DNA of 64,000 nucleotides from Pedobacter steynii (GTDB taxonomy: Bacteria; Bacteroidota; Bacteroidia; Sphingobacteriales; Sphingobacteriaceae). A program made the translations under genes and the position numbers. The stretch's first letter is position 1; every line of letters starts with the position of its first letter. The notes beneath the pieces were generated by a model, which saw nothing but the letters and a program-made list of their open reading frames with translations, made no database searches and was not told the origin of the DNA. Shown here in pieces: positions 45,701-57,200 of this stretch. The stretch spans positions 6,014,001-6,078,000 of the forward strand of contig NZ_CP017141.1 of the NCBI RefSeq assembly GCF_001721645.1. Direction: 5' to 3'.

Positions 45701-45761
45701 GGAAGAAAAGGAAAACAAATAATGCAGTCAGTGTTATTTTCGTCGAGAGATGATAATGCAT
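42714..45761 (-). CDS. Beta-lactamase-family (S12-like) hydrolase fused to cyclic peptide ABC exporter
   Basis: This is a 1015-residue fusion. Residues 1-25 are a signal peptide (LTALFVFLFFQVSAQ). Residues about 30-360 form a beta-lactamase/S12 serine hydrolase domain with Ser88-x-x-Lys91 in FEIGSCSKAFTALA and Tyr182 in KFEYATINYD, where the usual YxN reads YAT. About five membrane helices follow (385-545), then an ABC transmembrane domain (to about 800) and an ATPase with Walker A IGGNGSGKTTLAKLLTG (near 842), signature LELSGGQKKRLALLQ and Walker B IYLFDEWAADQD. The exporter half is like SyrD/PvdE-type cyclic peptide exporters. The hydrolase faces the periplasm, so it could trim or mature the exported peptide. 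It overlaps the racemase gene and follows the dioxygenase gene by 27 bases. Confidence 0.9.
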   Translation of the reverse strand: MHYHLSTKITLTALFVFLFFQVSAQVKSLDSLLKKADSEVNKAMKKGNIPGLSLVIIANGQQIIRNYGYADLQNKVPVTSNTLFEIGSCSKAFTALAMARLVDRGQINPDASVSDYLPWFRVTFKGKAVKISIKQLLHHTSGIPWKTISNISPIDNPDALEQTVRTLQNQKLAHLPGKKFEYATINYDICALIIQSVTQQPFENYVQEQVINPLKLSHTQVGYPVNSSLMAKGYKSAFYHPEPFTPPVFKGNNAAGYVISNATDMSEWLKFQMGLKPSVLFKSALWTQQRDESVELHQMSSYAMGWEVALNGSGEIYHDGFNPSFTAYTAFRPRTKTGVVIMANASSNYTAYLGALIIKIISGDEPGKGYEVKDGGDSAYSIVSVILVLYILVIIGYSIFMFIEIGQKKRAYSNLNFSKVSAMLKCLFILLPFVYAVYLLPKATVGFNWSAIFVWSPFSLQVCLVLLTAAVSLSYLTYVFSIVYPAKNTFRGKMPLLVLLGILAGFANMIIIILITSSLNTDADLKYFYFYYLLMALLYLMGRRYVQIQLIRFSRGLTYNLRIELVGKILGTSHQKFEKIPRGNIYTSLNDDVGVIGESTNVFIILITNFITAIGAFIYLASIAFWATLITVCLVVIILIVYYFAGNSTNVYFEQARNSQNIFMNLTSDMIEGFKEISLQKGKKQEYQGRVSDAAQYYKEKIVTASIRFVNVSLIGETLLIIVLGVVAFGFPKMFPSIQVYTISSFVVILLYLIGPINSILSSIPALLQVRIAWNRIQEFIKTIPVNNKEVQEMLPVDKNIQHIAAHQLTFAYQSDNGEFSVGPINLEINKGEIIFIIGGNGSGKTTLAKLLTGLYTPTSGEVRINGKAINPALLGEYYSAIFSPAYLFDTLYNVDLDHKREKIDSYLKTLGLEGKVSIIENRFSTLELSGGQKKRLALLQCYLEDSPIYLFDEWAADQDPDYRKFFYRNLLPEMRAQGKIVIAITHDDHYFDVADKVLKMDMGQLEYYRKLIIQ

Positions 45762-45788
45762 TTGTTGGAGCTTAAATTAATGGAGGAT

Positions 45789-46739
45789 TTATTCAGACAT
45801 TGCAACCAGCACCTTTCGGCTGCCGGTAAAGGAATTACGACCGTGACTCACCAGTTCATTATTCACAATTAGTAATTCATTTTTATGCCATGGAGGTGCA
45901 ATGGTACAACCCTTAATCGTATGCAATACCTCGAGTACTAAATCATCCGGGATCTCCGTACCATCCGCAAAGCTTACATACATAGGGAAGTTTTCCTTGC
46001 TTTCGTACAAAATCTCTAATGTTTCATACATTTCATCTCCTAACTGAATAGGGTGAAACTGATCAATCTGATTAAACCAGATTTTTTTCCCGGTCGGCTC
46101 ATGATGGAGAATCCCTTTACTGAATTGCTTTAACTTTAAACTGTCATTATGCCCCCATTCATAATTGATCTGATAGCTCCTTAGGTACTCTTCTACCCGG
46201 GATTTTTGATCTGATTCAAAAGTATCCTGCCAGGAGGGCCCCAATCCTTCACCGGAATGAAGATTTCTGATATAAGTAATGCCCCTCTTCTCAATTTCTT
46301 CAACAATAGATTTGTTCATCTGATCATATATTTCGCTGCTGCTTGCCAACAGCGTTTCCCCACCGGATGCCGCAGGCACAATACAACTGAAGAAAAGTTT
46401 TCCCGGCCATTTGGCGGAGTACGACAATTCATTATGCATGGTGATGATTTGCGCGGGATCATATTCTGTGGAGGTATAAACATTACCTGATAATTTGGTC
46501 CGGGGAGAATTGCCATCTATATAATTCATGAATTTTGTAGAAATCTCATTCACAACCTGTTGAAAATCATCTTGGCAGGCAATACTTACTCCGGTAAATT
46601 TCAAAGCCCCGACATGATCCAGCTGTTGGTCGTACTTTTCTTTATTCCGCTTAAAATGATCTATAAAATCGGGAATGGTAAGGTCTCCCAATTTCACTTC
46701 AACGGGCAGTTCAGTTTTACTGATTAAGTCATTTTTCAT
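45789..46739 (-). CDS. TauD/TfdA-family Fe(II)/2-oxoglutarate dioxygenase (SyrP-like)
   Basis: This 316-residue enzyme has the His-x-Asp/Glu iron motif at His102-x-Glu104 in ITMHNELSYSAKWP and the distal His299 in LVSHGRNSFTGSRKVLVAM, with Arg308 expected to hold 2-oxoglutarate. GGETLLASSSEIYDQM and KKIWFNQIDQFHP are also typical of the TauD group near SyrP, which hydroxylates amino acids bound to NRPS carriers. The iron ligand is Glu rather than Asp, still compatible with activity. The gene frame extends 26 codons upstream into the preceding gene, but the ATG at 46739 (MKNDLISKTE) is preferred. It lies 25 bases after the hydrolase and 27 bases before the exporter fusion. Confidence 0.88.
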   Translation of the reverse strand: MKNDLISKTELPVEVKLGDLTIPDFIDHFKRNKEKYDQQLDHVGALKFTGVSIACQDDFQQVVNEISTKFMNYIDGNSPRTKLSGNVYTSTEYDPAQIITMHNELSYSAKWPGKLFFSCIVPAASGGETLLASSSEIYDQMNKSIVEEIEKRGITYIRNLHSGEGLGPSWQDTFESDQKSRVEEYLRSYQINYEWGHNDSLKLKQFSKGILHHEPTGKKIWFNQIDQFHPIQLGDEMYETLEILYESKENFPMYVSFADGTEIPDDLVLEVLHTIKGCTIAPPWHKNELLIVNNELVSHGRNSFTGSRKVLVAMSE

Positions 46740-46764
46740 ATGAATTACAATTAGTGATTTAGTT

Positions 46765-48273
46765 TTATTTTCCTTTAGAAATTGCCTTTTCTTTGATTTT
46801 AAGCAGACAATCGTCAATTTCCGGGCTGATATCCCAAAGTTTGAAATTCAGTTGTTTTGCTCTCTTATATTGTTTAAGGGCAACCTCATATTGGTTCATT
46901 TTTTTATAAAGATCTCCCAGCAGCAAATGGGCATAGGCCGAATTCGGAAAATACCTGATGTTCTGCTCAAGAATACGCCGGGATATGGTCGTATCCTGAT
47001 GAAGGAAAAGCTGCCCCAACTGATTAAGGGTATTTGCCTGAAGTTCTTTAATCTGACGAAGCCTTTTAACTTCAAGGAACATGGCCTCAACTCCATTCAG
47101 CTTGTATAAATTCAGAAGAGAAATAGATTTACTGGGATATTGATCAACAGAAAATTGTTGGTAGTATTCCAGAATACCCAACTTTGTCGTCAACTCATTA
47201 ATACGGCTGGTAATCAATTTACCCAAATCGCTGTTTGTCAGAAAGACCAATCCTCTTTTATTCACAACTGAATAAAACATCTGTGCCTTAAATCCTGGAT
47301 TACTGCCACCATGCCCTATAATGGTATCTGTGCTGGTATTCAGAATTTCGAAACCGGTGCCATAAAAATATTTAGAATGCTGGATTCCAGTTGGAACAAC
47401 CGGGGTCAAAATCTGTTTTACCGTTGCTTGTTTAAGATGAACACGATCAAATGTTGCCAGTAACAGCCGCGCATAATCTTCGGCGGTTGTACTAATGCCA
47501 CTGGATGCTGAAGATTCATAATTTTTCCATTTTGGGAATTCCTTACCAAAGGAATCATGACCATAGGCAAAATTCACAGGGTTTGTGCTGATGACTCCAT
47601 TTAAGGTATCCGATTTAAATTGACTAAAAGTATTTTTCAGCTGCAATGGGCTTAACACCAACTTTTCCAGGTATTTATCGTACGGCTCCTTCTGTATAGA
47701 TTCAATGACTGCACCGAGATAATTATAGCCCAAGCTGGAATAATAAAACTTCTGCCCGGGAGTACTGATAATATCCATTTGTTTTGGGTTATGGTCATTT
47801 GGCCAATCTTCGAGCCCCGAACTGTGGCTCAAAACCATACGGGGGGTAATCAGCCGGTATCTTGGATCATGGTCCAGCATCGGACCAGGTTCCAGGTACT
47901 GATATAGCGGTTTATCAAGATCCAGTTTTCCCTGATCTACCAATTGATATGTGGCGTATACCAAAAAACTTTTAGACAATGAACAGGCCTCGAACACAGT
48001 ACAGCTATCGGCTTCCTCAGGCTTTAAGGCTTCCTTTACACCATAGGTTTGCTTATAAGCTATTTTACCCTGATCAATAATCGCCAGTGAAACCGCCGGA
48101 ATGCCGGCTTCCTTAATCATTTTAGTGATTTCCAGATCAAAATGATAAATGTCTATACTCTTTCCGTTGGAGATAAAAGTACCCTGTTCCTGAGCCAGCA
48201 ATTCTTTGGAGCATCCTGCAGTCAGGAGAAATATAAAAACTGTTCGTAAAACAGTAAATGTTGTAAAGTTCAT
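46765..48273 (-). CDS. Exported beta-lactamase-family serine hydrolase with TPR tail
   Basis: This 502-residue protein has a signal sequence TVFIFLLTAGCSKELLAQ, either a lipobox (Cys21) or a signal peptidase I site after AQ. The hydrolase domain has Ser98-x-x-Lys101 in EACSLSKSFLVYA, Tyr178 in KFYYSSLGYNYLG and HGG in IIGHGGSNPGFKAQM, the three motifs of class C/S12 enzymes. The last 80 residues hold TPR-like helices (NSAYAHLLLGDLYKKMNQYE). It starts 10 bases after NRPS stop and precedes the dioxygenase, so it belongs to the operon. It should be periplasmic or membrane-anchored, hence unlikely to act directly on carrier-bound peptide. Product processing or self-protection are the likely roles. 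The start was moved 16 codons in from 48321. Confidence 0.87.
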   Translation of the reverse strand: MNFTTFTVLRTVFIFLLTAGCSKELLAQEQGTFISNGKSIDIYHFDLEITKMIKEAGIPAVSLAIIDQGKIAYKQTYGVKEALKPEEADSCTVFEACSLSKSFLVYATYQLVDQGKLDLDKPLYQYLEPGPMLDHDPRYRLITPRMVLSHSSGLEDWPNDHNPKQMDIISTPGQKFYYSSLGYNYLGAVIESIQKEPYDKYLEKLVLSPLQLKNTFSQFKSDTLNGVISTNPVNFAYGHDSFGKEFPKWKNYESSASSGISTTAEDYARLLLATFDRVHLKQATVKQILTPVVPTGIQHSKYFYGTGFEILNTSTDTIIGHGGSNPGFKAQMFYSVVNKRGLVFLTNSDLGKLITSRINELTTKLGILEYYQQFSVDQYPSKSISLLNLYKLNGVEAMFLEVKRLRQIKELQANTLNQLGQLFLHQDTTISRRILEQNIRYFPNSAYAHLLLGDLYKKMNQYEVALKQYKRAKQLNFKLWDISPEIDDCLLKIKEKAISKGK

Positions 48274-48283
48274 ATCGGTTATA

Positions 48284-51200
48284 TTAAAGGGAAACCACCA
48301 TCTGATTATCCGGATGCTCATCTATAAGCATCTGCTTGTCTATATAATCCGCGGTGAAGCGGATAGTCGGTCTGATAAACAATTCTTTAAGCGGCATTTT
48401 TATATTATAAAATTGATAAACCTCAGACGAAAAGGCCATCGCATTCAGAGAATGTCCTCCGATATGAAAAAAGCTTGTAGTTACACTGATTTCATCCTTT
48501 TCTATTCCTAATAAAGCGGACCAGATCTCCACCAGCTTTTCTTCAGTCGGTGTTTCGGGCGCTACATATTCCATCGAATCAAATTCCGGTTCAGGCAAAG
48601 AATTCCGATCAATCTTCCCGGTAATTGTCATAGACATCTCCGGTATAAATACATATTGTAATGGAACCATGTAGTCCGGTAAAAGCGTGGAAAGAAAAAA
48701 TTTCAGGTCATCTGGGGAAATCTGCTCATTTGCAACATAATAGGCCAGCAGATAACTAAAATCTTTGTACTCCTTTTTCACAACCAGCACATCCTTTATT
48801 TCCGGAAATTTATTCAGACAGGCTTCAATTTCTGCGGGTTCGATACGAATTCCCCTGATTTTTATCTGGTTGTCTTTTCGACCTAAAAACTCAATCCTGC
48901 CATCTTCAAGCCAGCGGCCGATATCCCCTGTCCGATACATCACTCCTCCGCTAAAAGGGTTTTCAACAAACTTTTCCTGACTGAGTTCCGGGTCGTTCAG
49001 ATAACCTCGGGCAAGGCCCTTTCCGGATACACAAATTTCTCCTTTTAAAGATACCGGTGCCAAATTCCCATGGTCATCTACCAGCAAAACCTGCCTGTTC
49101 CTGATCGGACTGCCAATGATTGGCGCATCTTCCAAATTCAGTATAGGATGATAGGTCATACATACCGTAGATTCCGAAGGTCCATAAGTGTTATATATCG
49201 GACAACAATAAAATAACTGATCGATATAACTGGCTTTTAAAAGATCTCCACCACTAATGATGATTCGTAAGCTTCCCAAATAATCAACAAAGCCATTTAG
49301 TTCATTAAGAACCAATGGAGTTGAGCTGAGTATGCTGACATTCGTTTTGTAAATAAGATCAGCGATGGAATTCCCGCTGAATACCCGCTCACTTAGCATA
49401 ACGATGCTTGCACCGCTGATCAATGCAGGGAAAATTTCCTCTATGGCGGTATCAAATGTGAACGAAGCCATTTGCAATACCCGGTCCTGATCAGTAACAG
49501 AAAAATAATCACTAAATGTCATCGCGTAATCAAGAAGCGACTGATGTTCTATCATTACTCCTTTTGGAGTTCCGGTACTACCCGATGTATAGGTCACATA
49601 AGCAAGTGAATATATAGGGATTACTTTTTTTGGATTATTGACCGGGAAGGTATCAGTACAGCCCTCAACTTCAGCAAAACTAAGGGCTTCGGCCCCATAA
49701 AAATCTGTCGTATGCATTTCAGCTACAATCACATTTTTCACCTTACTTTCTGTCAGAATTGACTTCAACCGCTCTGAAGGACATTGATCAGGATCTATAC
49801 ACAAGAATGCACCCCCTGCTTTCAAAACAGCAAGCATCGCAATAATCATTTCTGCTGAGCGATCCAGATAAAGGGCTACGATTTCTTCCATTGCCACTTC
49901 CCTTTTGATCAGATAATGAGCAAGACGATTAACCCGTTCATTGAGTTCATGGTAAGTAAAAACCCTATCCATATAGGTCAATGCCTCTGCTTCCGGCCTT
50001 TGACTTACCTGGTATTCAAAAAGATCAATAATGGTTTCATTTGTATGGTACTCCACAAATGCAGAGTTAAATTGGTTTAAGACTTCATCTTTCTCTACCT
50101 CCGACATCAGCTGAATATCAGCGATTGGTATCTCGCTGTTGATCACAATCTGATTGATGATATTTCTTAACCAGATCCCATATCTTTCTATTGTTTCTCT
50201 TTTGAAAAGCTTGGTACAATATTCAAAATTGAGGGCAATCTCTTTGTCTATTTCTATGGCAGTAAGGGTCAGGTCAAATTTAGCTCCGGCATTCTCCCAG
50301 TTGATCATCTCGAAACTTAAATCCGGAATGATATCCGACGAACGTTCAAAATTCTGAAGCATAAACATCACATCAAATAATGCATTTCTACTTAAATCCC
50401 TTCGTTCCCCGGCCACTTCCAGTGCGATATCAAACTCAAAACTTTGATGCTCAAAACTTGCAAGTGTTCTATGTTTAACAATGTCCAGAAAATCGCTAAA
50501 CTTCAGATCTGCTTTAGGTTTATTTCTTAAAGGCAACGTGGAAAGAAACAGACCAATCATTTCGTTTAAATCCTCATGGTTCCGTCCCGCTGTTGAAGTA
50601 CCGATAACCAGATCTTCCTGCCCGCTTACCTTACTGAGTAGTACGGAAAATGCGGAAAGCAGCACCATAAAAAGAGTGGTTTTCTGATTTTCAGCCAAAT
50701 CCCGGATCGCCCCGCTTTCCTCTTCGTTTAGCTTAAAGTCAATCACTTTCCCTTCATGGCTTTTGCTGACTGGCCTTGTGAAATCGGTAGGCAGATTCAA
50801 TACCGGAATTCCCTCAGCAAATTCTTTCATCCAGAAATCCTTTTTACGCTGCATTAATTTCTGTTGAATATGACTCTGCTGCCATTCCGCGTAATCTTTA
50901 AAATGTAATTTAATCTCTGGCAATTGTTCATTGTTATAAAGCGCAGCAAAGTCTCTGATCATGATTCCATTTGATATTCCGTCGAAAATAATATGGTGAG
51001 TGTCTACCATTAAATAATGTTCCGTATCGGATACCTTGACAATTCCGGCCCGGATCAGGGGCGCTTGAGCCAGATCAAAAGGCTTAATTAGGCTCATCAA
51101 TAGCTGAGAAGTCTCTTCTATAGAAGCGGAGGTGAAAATCGGAATGTTAAAATCCGGCTTTTCTGTTATCAATTGCACTGGCTGATTTTCCACCAATGCA

Positions 51201-54200
51201 AAGGAAGTTCTGAATATTTCATGTCTGGCCACCAGTTTTTGTAAGGTATCTACCAGCTTTTCTGTAGTTACAACCCCACTTATTTTGACAATTCGTGGCA
51301 TGTTATAAGCCAGAAATTCACGGTCATATTCGTGTAGGAAGTATAAACTTTTCTGTGCGGAATTCGTGCTGTAGTAGGACTTTTTAGAAGCCTTTGGAAT
51401 AGAACGGTAAACGGATTGTTCAGTATCGCTGATGAGCCTGGCCAGGGAACGGATCGTATTGTTGGTGAAAATTTCCAGTAGAGGTAATTTAACTTTTAAT
51501 TGTTTGAAAACTTTATTCAATACCACCATCGCCCTTAAAGAATGTCCTCCAAGGTCAAAGAAACTATGGTCAATGCTGATCAGACTAGCTTCAATTTTCA
51601 GTACTTCCGACCAGATCTCCAGCAACTGCTGCTCAATGGCTCCGGAAGCTGCAACGTAGCTGCCCGATCCGGTCAACAGCTCAGGAGCAGGAAGCCGTTT
51701 GCGATCCAGTTTGCCATTCCCCGTTAACGGAAAAACATCCATCCTGATAAAATATGAGGGCAACATATAAGAAGGCAGCTTACCCGAAAGAAAACTACGG
51801 AGCTCCTCTGTACCCAGCTCCACCGAAGAAATATAATAAGCCACAAGGCTTTGCTCTCCCTGCTGCTCCAGCAACAAAACCACACTCTCCCCGATCTGCT
51901 CATGAGCAGACAGGTGAACCCCGATCTCCTCCAGCTCAATCCGCTGACCACGAAGTTTTACCTGATGGTCTATACGGCCCAGGAATTCCACCTCCCCTGA
52001 TGCGCTCCAGCGGGCAAGATCGCCCGAATGGTACAAACGCTCGCCCTTTATCCCTGCTGAAAACCGGAACTTCGCATCGGTCAGTCCTGCATTCCCCAAA
52101 TAACCTCGCGCAAGACCCACTCCGGCAATACACAACTCTCCTGAAACCCCTAATGGAACGACTTTGCCCTGGGGATCAAGAATGTAAAAACGCGTATTGT
52201 CGATCGGACGGCCAATAGGAATCGTGAATGGAACAGGAACACTGAAATCACATTCATAATAAGAAACATCCACAGTCGCCTCTGTCGGCCCATACAGATT
52301 GATCAGACGGCTTCCTGTATAACGATGAATGTAATCCCTGAACTGGCTCACCTGAACCGATGGTAAGGCCTCCCCACTGGTAAAGACTTGTCGCAGGCCT
52401 TGAAGCGCTACCTCCGGGCTTTCCTCCTGAACAAGCATCTGCAGAAAAGCCCCAAGCATCGAAGGCACAAAGTGGATCGTGGTCACCCCTTCCCGACCGA
52501 TCACCTCCAGCAGCGCGGAAGCATCTTTCTCTACCCCTGGTTCAGGAACATACAAGCCCGCACCGCTAACAGACCACCAGAACAATTCCCAGACCGAAAC
52601 ATCAAACGAAATCGGTGTTTTCTGGATCAGCAAATCTGATGCACCTATCCCATAACGATCCTGCATCCACAATAAACGGTTCACTACCGAATGATGTTCG
52701 ATCATCACTCCTTTGGGCTTACCCGTTGATCCCGAAGTATAGATCACATAAGCCAGGTCACTCCCTTTAACCGGAATGCTTAAAGCTTCCTCCAACAGGA
52801 TATCATCCAGCACCACATCCAGGTCTATAAACAAATCTCTGAATAATGGATTCTCTTTCAATGACTCAGGAATACAGGACCCTCTGGTCAGTACCGCTTT
52901 CAGTCCTGAATCTTCCAGGATCGAAACCATACGGGAGACCGGATAATGAGGATCTATCGGAACATATGCACAACCACTTTTCAATACCCCATAAATCGCC
53001 GGCACCAGAATGGAATCCCGTTCCAGTAATATCCCCACCAGGGATCCCGACGCTACCCCACATTGGCGATGCAGATAAGCCGAAACCTGACCGCTGAGCT
53101 TATTCAACGCTCCATAACTCAGCTCTTCCTGACCAAAACGCAGGGCCCGCTGCTCCGGATTACGCGCTACCTGAGCCTCAAAAAGACTGATCAGGTTCCC
53201 ATCTGAGGGATAAGCCCGTTCCGTCTGGTTGAAACCGTTCAGCAGCTGCTCAGATTCCACTGCAGGAAGGATGTCCAGATCGCCGATAATCGTTTCCGGA
53301 TTCCGGCAAAGGGTATCGATGATCCTGCGCAGGTAACCGATATAACGATCGATGCTTGCCGGCAAAAACAAAGCGCTGGCATAGTCCAGATCAAAACACA
53401 AACAACCGGATCTTTCTGTGCAGGAAAGTAATAAATCAAATTTAGAGAGCTGATGGGGGCTGGCAAGCGGGCTCAATGTTAAACCCGGAATCTGCAGCTC
53501 ATTCATCTCATAATTCTGAAGCACAAACATCACATCAAACAGTGGATTGCGGCTGGTATCACGCTCCAGATGAAGGGCACCGATCAGCTCTTCATACTGA
53601 TAGTCCTGATGGGCAAAGTCATCCAGCACCGCAGTACTCAGCTGCTGCAGGTAAACCTGAATCTCCTGTTCCACAGGGATCTCAGTGCGTAAAGCCAGCG
53701 TGTTGACAAACATCCCGGCCATCTGCTCCAGTCCGGCGTGATTTCTGCCCGCGGCAGGGCTACCCACCACAATATCCCGCTGACCGCTCAGACGGAACAA
53801 CAGCAGGTTCCAACAGCACAGTAAAACCATAAAAACAGTGCTCCCCTGTTCATCGGCCAGCTTTTTCAACGCCTGGCTTTCGGCTGCTGTCAGCATAAAC
53901 TGAACCGAACCTCCTTTATGGTCTTTCACCAGCGGACGTACCTCATCCAAAGGCAGGTTCAGTACCGGCAGTTCAGCAGAGAAACGGTTCAGCCAGTAAG
54001 CCTTGTCGGCTTCCTGACCATGCTCCTGCAAGCGATTATATTGCCATTCTGCATAATCTATATATTGTAATTCCGGTAATGCCGGATCTGCTCCCTGATA
54101 CAAGGCCATAAATTCCCGGATCAGGATCTCCTGGGAAATCCCATCGGTAATGATGTGGTGCATGTCGATCATCAGCACATGTTCCTCTGCCGACAAGCAC

Positions 54201-57200
54201 ACCAGCCCCACTCGCAGCAAAGGACCTTCTTCCAGATCAAAAGGACGGATAAACAGATCGCTAACCGCTGCTAATTCGGACTGGTCGGCGGCCGTAAAAC
54301 AGGATACTTTAAAAACAAAAGGAGCCAGAACAGACTGTACCGGTTCCTCGCCTACCTGTTCAAAAACAGTGCGCAGGATGCCATGACGACTAATCAAACG
54401 GCTAAAAGCATCTTCCAGACGAACCAGATCAACCGCGCCCTCCAGGCGGAACAAATGTGGCATATTGTAAGCCAGTGATTCGCGGTCCAGCTGATACAGC
54501 AGGTACATCCGCTTTTGAGCGGAAGACAACCGGTAATAGGGCTGCTTAGCAGCCTTCCCGATACCCTGATACTGAGACCTGGTACCAAACTCAGGCAACT
54601 CTCCCAGACCCCGGATGGTCGGGTAGTTGAAAACATCTTTCAAACGAAGGCCAGCCCCCATTTCCTTGCTGATCTGGTTGATCAGGTTCACCGCTTTCAG
54701 CGAATGCCCTCCCAGCTCAAAGAAACTGCGGTTCCGGCCAATCAGCGCTTTGTCTATTCCAAGTACTGACGACCAGATCTCTGCCAGCTGTTCCTCAATG
54801 GCTCCTGTAGGAGCAATATGATCGGCTTCCAGCTCCACAACAGGCTTTGGCAACAACTTCACATCCAGCTTCCCATTGGAGGTCAGCGGAAAAGAATGCA
54901 GTTCAACATAGTAAGAGGGATGCATATAATCGGGTAACAGTTCCGCAATATGGCTCCGTAAAGTACGCTCATCAATCCGTTCATCAGCCACATAATAAGC
55001 AACCAGATATTGGTCCTCCCCAACTTCCAGAAGCGATACATGAACCTCCTTTATACCGGCAAAAAGCTGCAGGGCATAACTGATCTCCCCCAGTTCTATA
55101 CGGAAACCACGCAATTGCACCTGGTTGTCCGCACGACCTATATATTCGATTTCCCCTGAATTGTTGATCCTGGCCAGGTCTCCACTTCGGTACAAACGCC
55201 GGGCCTGATGATAGGGACTGTTTATGAAACGCAGGTCTGAAAGCGGCTTATTATTCAGATACCCCCTGGCAACCCCTTCTCCTCCAACATAAATTTCTCC
55301 CGCAATTCCCAGGGGAACTAAATTCATATATTTATCCAGCAGACAAACAGAGAGTGTTGGAATAGGTTTACCAATGCTATTGATGTTGGCCTCAATTTCT
55401 GAGCCGCTGATTTCCTTATAAGTAACATGTACCGTAGTCTCCGTAATGCCATACATATTGACGAGTTTAACGGAAGGATGCCGTGTATACCAGGAATGTA
55501 ACCTCCTGACATTTAGCGCCTCTCCTCCAAATACAACCAGCCTGATTTTTAGGGCGTCATCATCTGCCAGCTCATCTTCTGCGATAAGATTGTAAAATGC
55601 ACCCGGAGTCTGATTCAATATGGTTACTCCTTTTTCTTTCAGGAGTCTGAGGAAAATTTTTGAATCTTTTGCAGTTTGTTTTGGAACGATAATCAATTTA
55701 CCACCATACAACAAAGCTCCATACATTTCCCATACACTGAAATCAAAACAATGGCTATGAAACATGGTCCAGACATCATGCTCGTTGAAATCAAAAGAGA
55801 AAGATTCATTAAACATCAGTCTTACCACATTTCTATGTTCAATCATTACCCCCTTTGGATGACCAGTGGTACCTGAAGTATAAATTACATAACACAAATC
55901 AGATGGTTTTGAACGAAGCTCAGCGGATAAAACATCAGTATTTTTCATTTCAATTTCATCCAGATAAATCACTTTTACATGGTCTGGTATGATACCTTTA
56001 AACTGCCGGTCCGCCAATATAAATTCAAGGCCACTATCCTTGATCATATAATCAATTCGTGAAGCTGGAAAATCAATATCAATGGGTAAATAGGCGCCCC
56101 CTGCTTTTAAAATACCTAGCATAGCAATAACAGCGTCGGGAGAACGATCTGTTAAAATACCTGTTATCGCATTCCCGGTCAAACCAGTTGCGATCAGCGC
56201 ATTGGCAACAAGATTACTCAACCTATCTAATTCCTGATAGGTCATCTGCTTCTCCTCAAATTCAATGGCAATACTTAAAGGATCTTTTAATACCCGCTTC
56301 TTAAACAAGCTAACAATGGTTTCAGATTCAGGATATTTTACCTCACAATTATCCAAACCGGCTAATAATTGCGCTCTTTCCTTTTTTTCAGTAATCTGTA
56401 AATACCCGATACTCAATTGTGGCGTTTTAATTACATTTTGAATAAGCTGTACAAAATGTTTCATAAAGGCCTTAACAGTCAACTCGTCGAGATACAATGC
56501 ATTGTAAACCATTATCCCATCCGCAATTTTTCCGTTGTGCTGAATCAGCAGATTAAGATCATACTTTCCATAACCAAGATTGGTTTCTTCAATCTCAACC
56601 TGTAATCCATTCAAATCAGAAACCTGAACAGGGGCATCATCATACTGAAACAACACATCAAATAAAGCGGTACGACTCATGTCTTTCTCCGGAGCCAGTT
56701 CTGTTACCATTTTATCAAATGGCATCAATTGATATTTACCACTTTCCTGATAGGCTTCGTACAAATCACCGAGGTAAGAAAGAACACTTAATTCATCATT
56801 AACATCGCTTTTAACAGGAATAAGATTTGAAACAGGCCCGATCATATCTCTTAACAATTGATGCTCCCGGTTTTGGATACTGGCCCCAATCACAATCTCA
56901 TCCTGCAATGCATATTTATGTAACAGAATTTTAAATACCCCCATAAAAAATGTCTCGGTACTTAGCTGATGAGAGGCCGTAAAGGCCAGCACCTGTTTTA
57001 ATACCTCTTCAGGTATGGCGATCTTGACGGTAGCAGCTTTATAAATATGAATGGCTGCCCTTGATCTGTTTAAAGGAAATTCCAGTGCACGCAGATTTTT
57101 CCCGATTGCTTTTTTCCAGAAAGACAATAACCCTAATTCTATGGAGCCAAACATGCTCTTCTGCCATAAACAAAACTCCTCATACCGGGCGGCTGACTTT

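Noticed and set aside
46765..48273. Serine hydrolase as a cytoplasmic SurE-type releasing thioesterase
   Set aside because: The N-terminal signal or lipobox places it outside the cytoplasm, where carrier-bound peptide is not available.
51754..52218. 154-residue plus-strand frame opposite the large NRPS gene
   Set aside because: It lies fully within a well-supported NRPS adenylation domain and has the proline-rich, irregular text of a shadow frame in G+C-rich DNA. Many similar frames opposite other genes were left out for the same reason.
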